Below, piece after piece: positions 63,715-64,000 of a DNA stretch of 64,000 nucleotides. Location of the stretch: positions 1-64,000 of the forward strand of contig NZ_JANZKZ010000002.1 of the NCBI RefSeq assembly GCF_025770725.1, given 5' to 3'. The notes under the pieces are model-generated. The model was not told the origin of the DNA and did not search any database. It saw only the letters and a program-made list of their open reading frames with translations. Position numbers and translations under genes: made by a program. Each line of letters begins with the position of its first letter. The stretch's first letter is position 1. Source of the stretch: Sulfurospirillum oryzae. Its GTDB lineage: Bacteria > Campylobacterota > Campylobacteria > Campylobacterales > Sulfurospirillaceae.

Positions 63715-64000
63715 GTGAAAAAAATAGCAAGTATTGATATTGGGTTGAAACGTATTGGTGTGGCACTCTGTTTGGCGGCGGGAATTGTCTCACCGCAAGA
63801 GGCGATATTGCGTAAAAATCGTGACCAAGCCGCGCGCGATGTTGATACTTTTTTAAACGAATGGAGCATCGAGCTTCTGGTTGTAGGACTTCCAAAAGGC
63901 GGCAGTAGCAGCGAAGAGATGGAGCGGCGCATCAAACACTTTGTAAGCCTGCTAAAATTTAGCGGCGAAGTGGTGTACCAAGACGAGTACGGCTCAAGCA
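63715..64000 (+). CDS. ruvX: RuvX/YqgF Holliday junction resolvase-like nuclease (partial, 3' end cut off)
   Basis: Starts at a GTG with AAAGAG upstream and runs off the window after 95 codons. The RNase H-like start KKIASIDIGLKRIGVAL has the catalytic Asp, and VVGLPKGGSSSEEMERRIKHF and VVYQDEYGSS match the next conserved blocks; the usual DER(L/T) reads DEY here. YqgF proteins process 16S rRNA ends and have nuclease activity on branched nucleic acids. It lies near dprA, a pairing also remembered from Campylobacter. Confidence 0.85.
   Translation, partial: MKKIASIDIGLKRIGVALCLAAGIVSPQEAILRKNRDQAARDVDTFLNEWSIELLVVGLPKGGSSSEEMERRIKHFVSLLKFSGEVVYQDEYGSS

Overview
The window looks like a chromosomal segment of a free-living, respiratory, motile Campylobacterota (epsilonproteobacterium). 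The genus is inferred; Sulfurospirillum is my best guess. The evidence is a set of lineage-typical genes and gene orders: the futalosine menaquinone enzyme mqnC, fliW, a CheB with no receiver domain, the lldEFG lactate genes, an rpsF-ssb-rpsR / lon / bamD / fliW block, an apt-dedA-pepA / cheBR / rpiB block, a holA-rnr / ilvC / deacetylase / dprA / ruvX block, and sigma-70 promoters with an extended -10 (TGnTATAAT) and no clear -35. No tRNA, rRNA, CRISPR array, insertion sequence or prophage was seen. The DNA is almost all ordinary core genome, about 90% coding.

Layout. 1-8.9 kb: end of a chemoreceptor, thiE, an acyltransferase, a diiron ferritin-like protein, a hemolysin III homologue, a LysE-type exporter, the lldEFG lactate oxidation operon, an EamA transporter and a GDSL esterase. 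9.0-12.4 kb: a cNMP/CBS/nucleotidyltransferase protein with a DnaQ-like exonuclease, then a glycine-zipper protein and a second, truncated copy of the exonuclease 3' end. 12.4-17.6 kb: an Rrf2 regulator divergent from a two-subunit heme-copper enzyme whose metal ligands point to a nitric oxide reductase, then a membrane protein and a chemoreceptor. 17.6-25.4 kb: a metE relic, an ACR3 arsenite exporter, metE with a leader of nearly 500 nt, htpX, and small enzyme and transporter genes. 25.4-34.2 kb (mostly minus strand): cheB-cheR, pepA, dedA, trpB, apt, rpiB, an M50 protease, lepB and folD. 34.3-40.9 kb: a cytochrome c, hemL, atpZ-like, mqnC, an M16-like protein and recG. 40.9-47.8 kb: hpf and an MshQ-like giant adhesin with three minor pilins. 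47.9-64 kb: fliW, bamD, lon, rpsR-ssb-rpsF, holA-rnr-HDOD, ilvC-minD-minE-deacetylase-dprA-tauE, a secreted unknown, sdaA and the start of ruvX.

Two dispersed sequence systems overlay these genes. The first is the 10-bp palindrome TTACATGTAA. I count 31 exact copies by eye against about 0.2 expected by chance, in genes and between them, with recG holding three and dprA two. It behaves like a highly iterated palindrome or DNA uptake sequence and is the most striking signal here. The second is a family of about 100-bp intergenic stem-loop elements (three full copies, two partial) sharing a CTACGTTAACACT box, with compensatory changes in the adjoining stem. Two remnants (the exonuclease 3' end and metE) suggest past allelic exchange.
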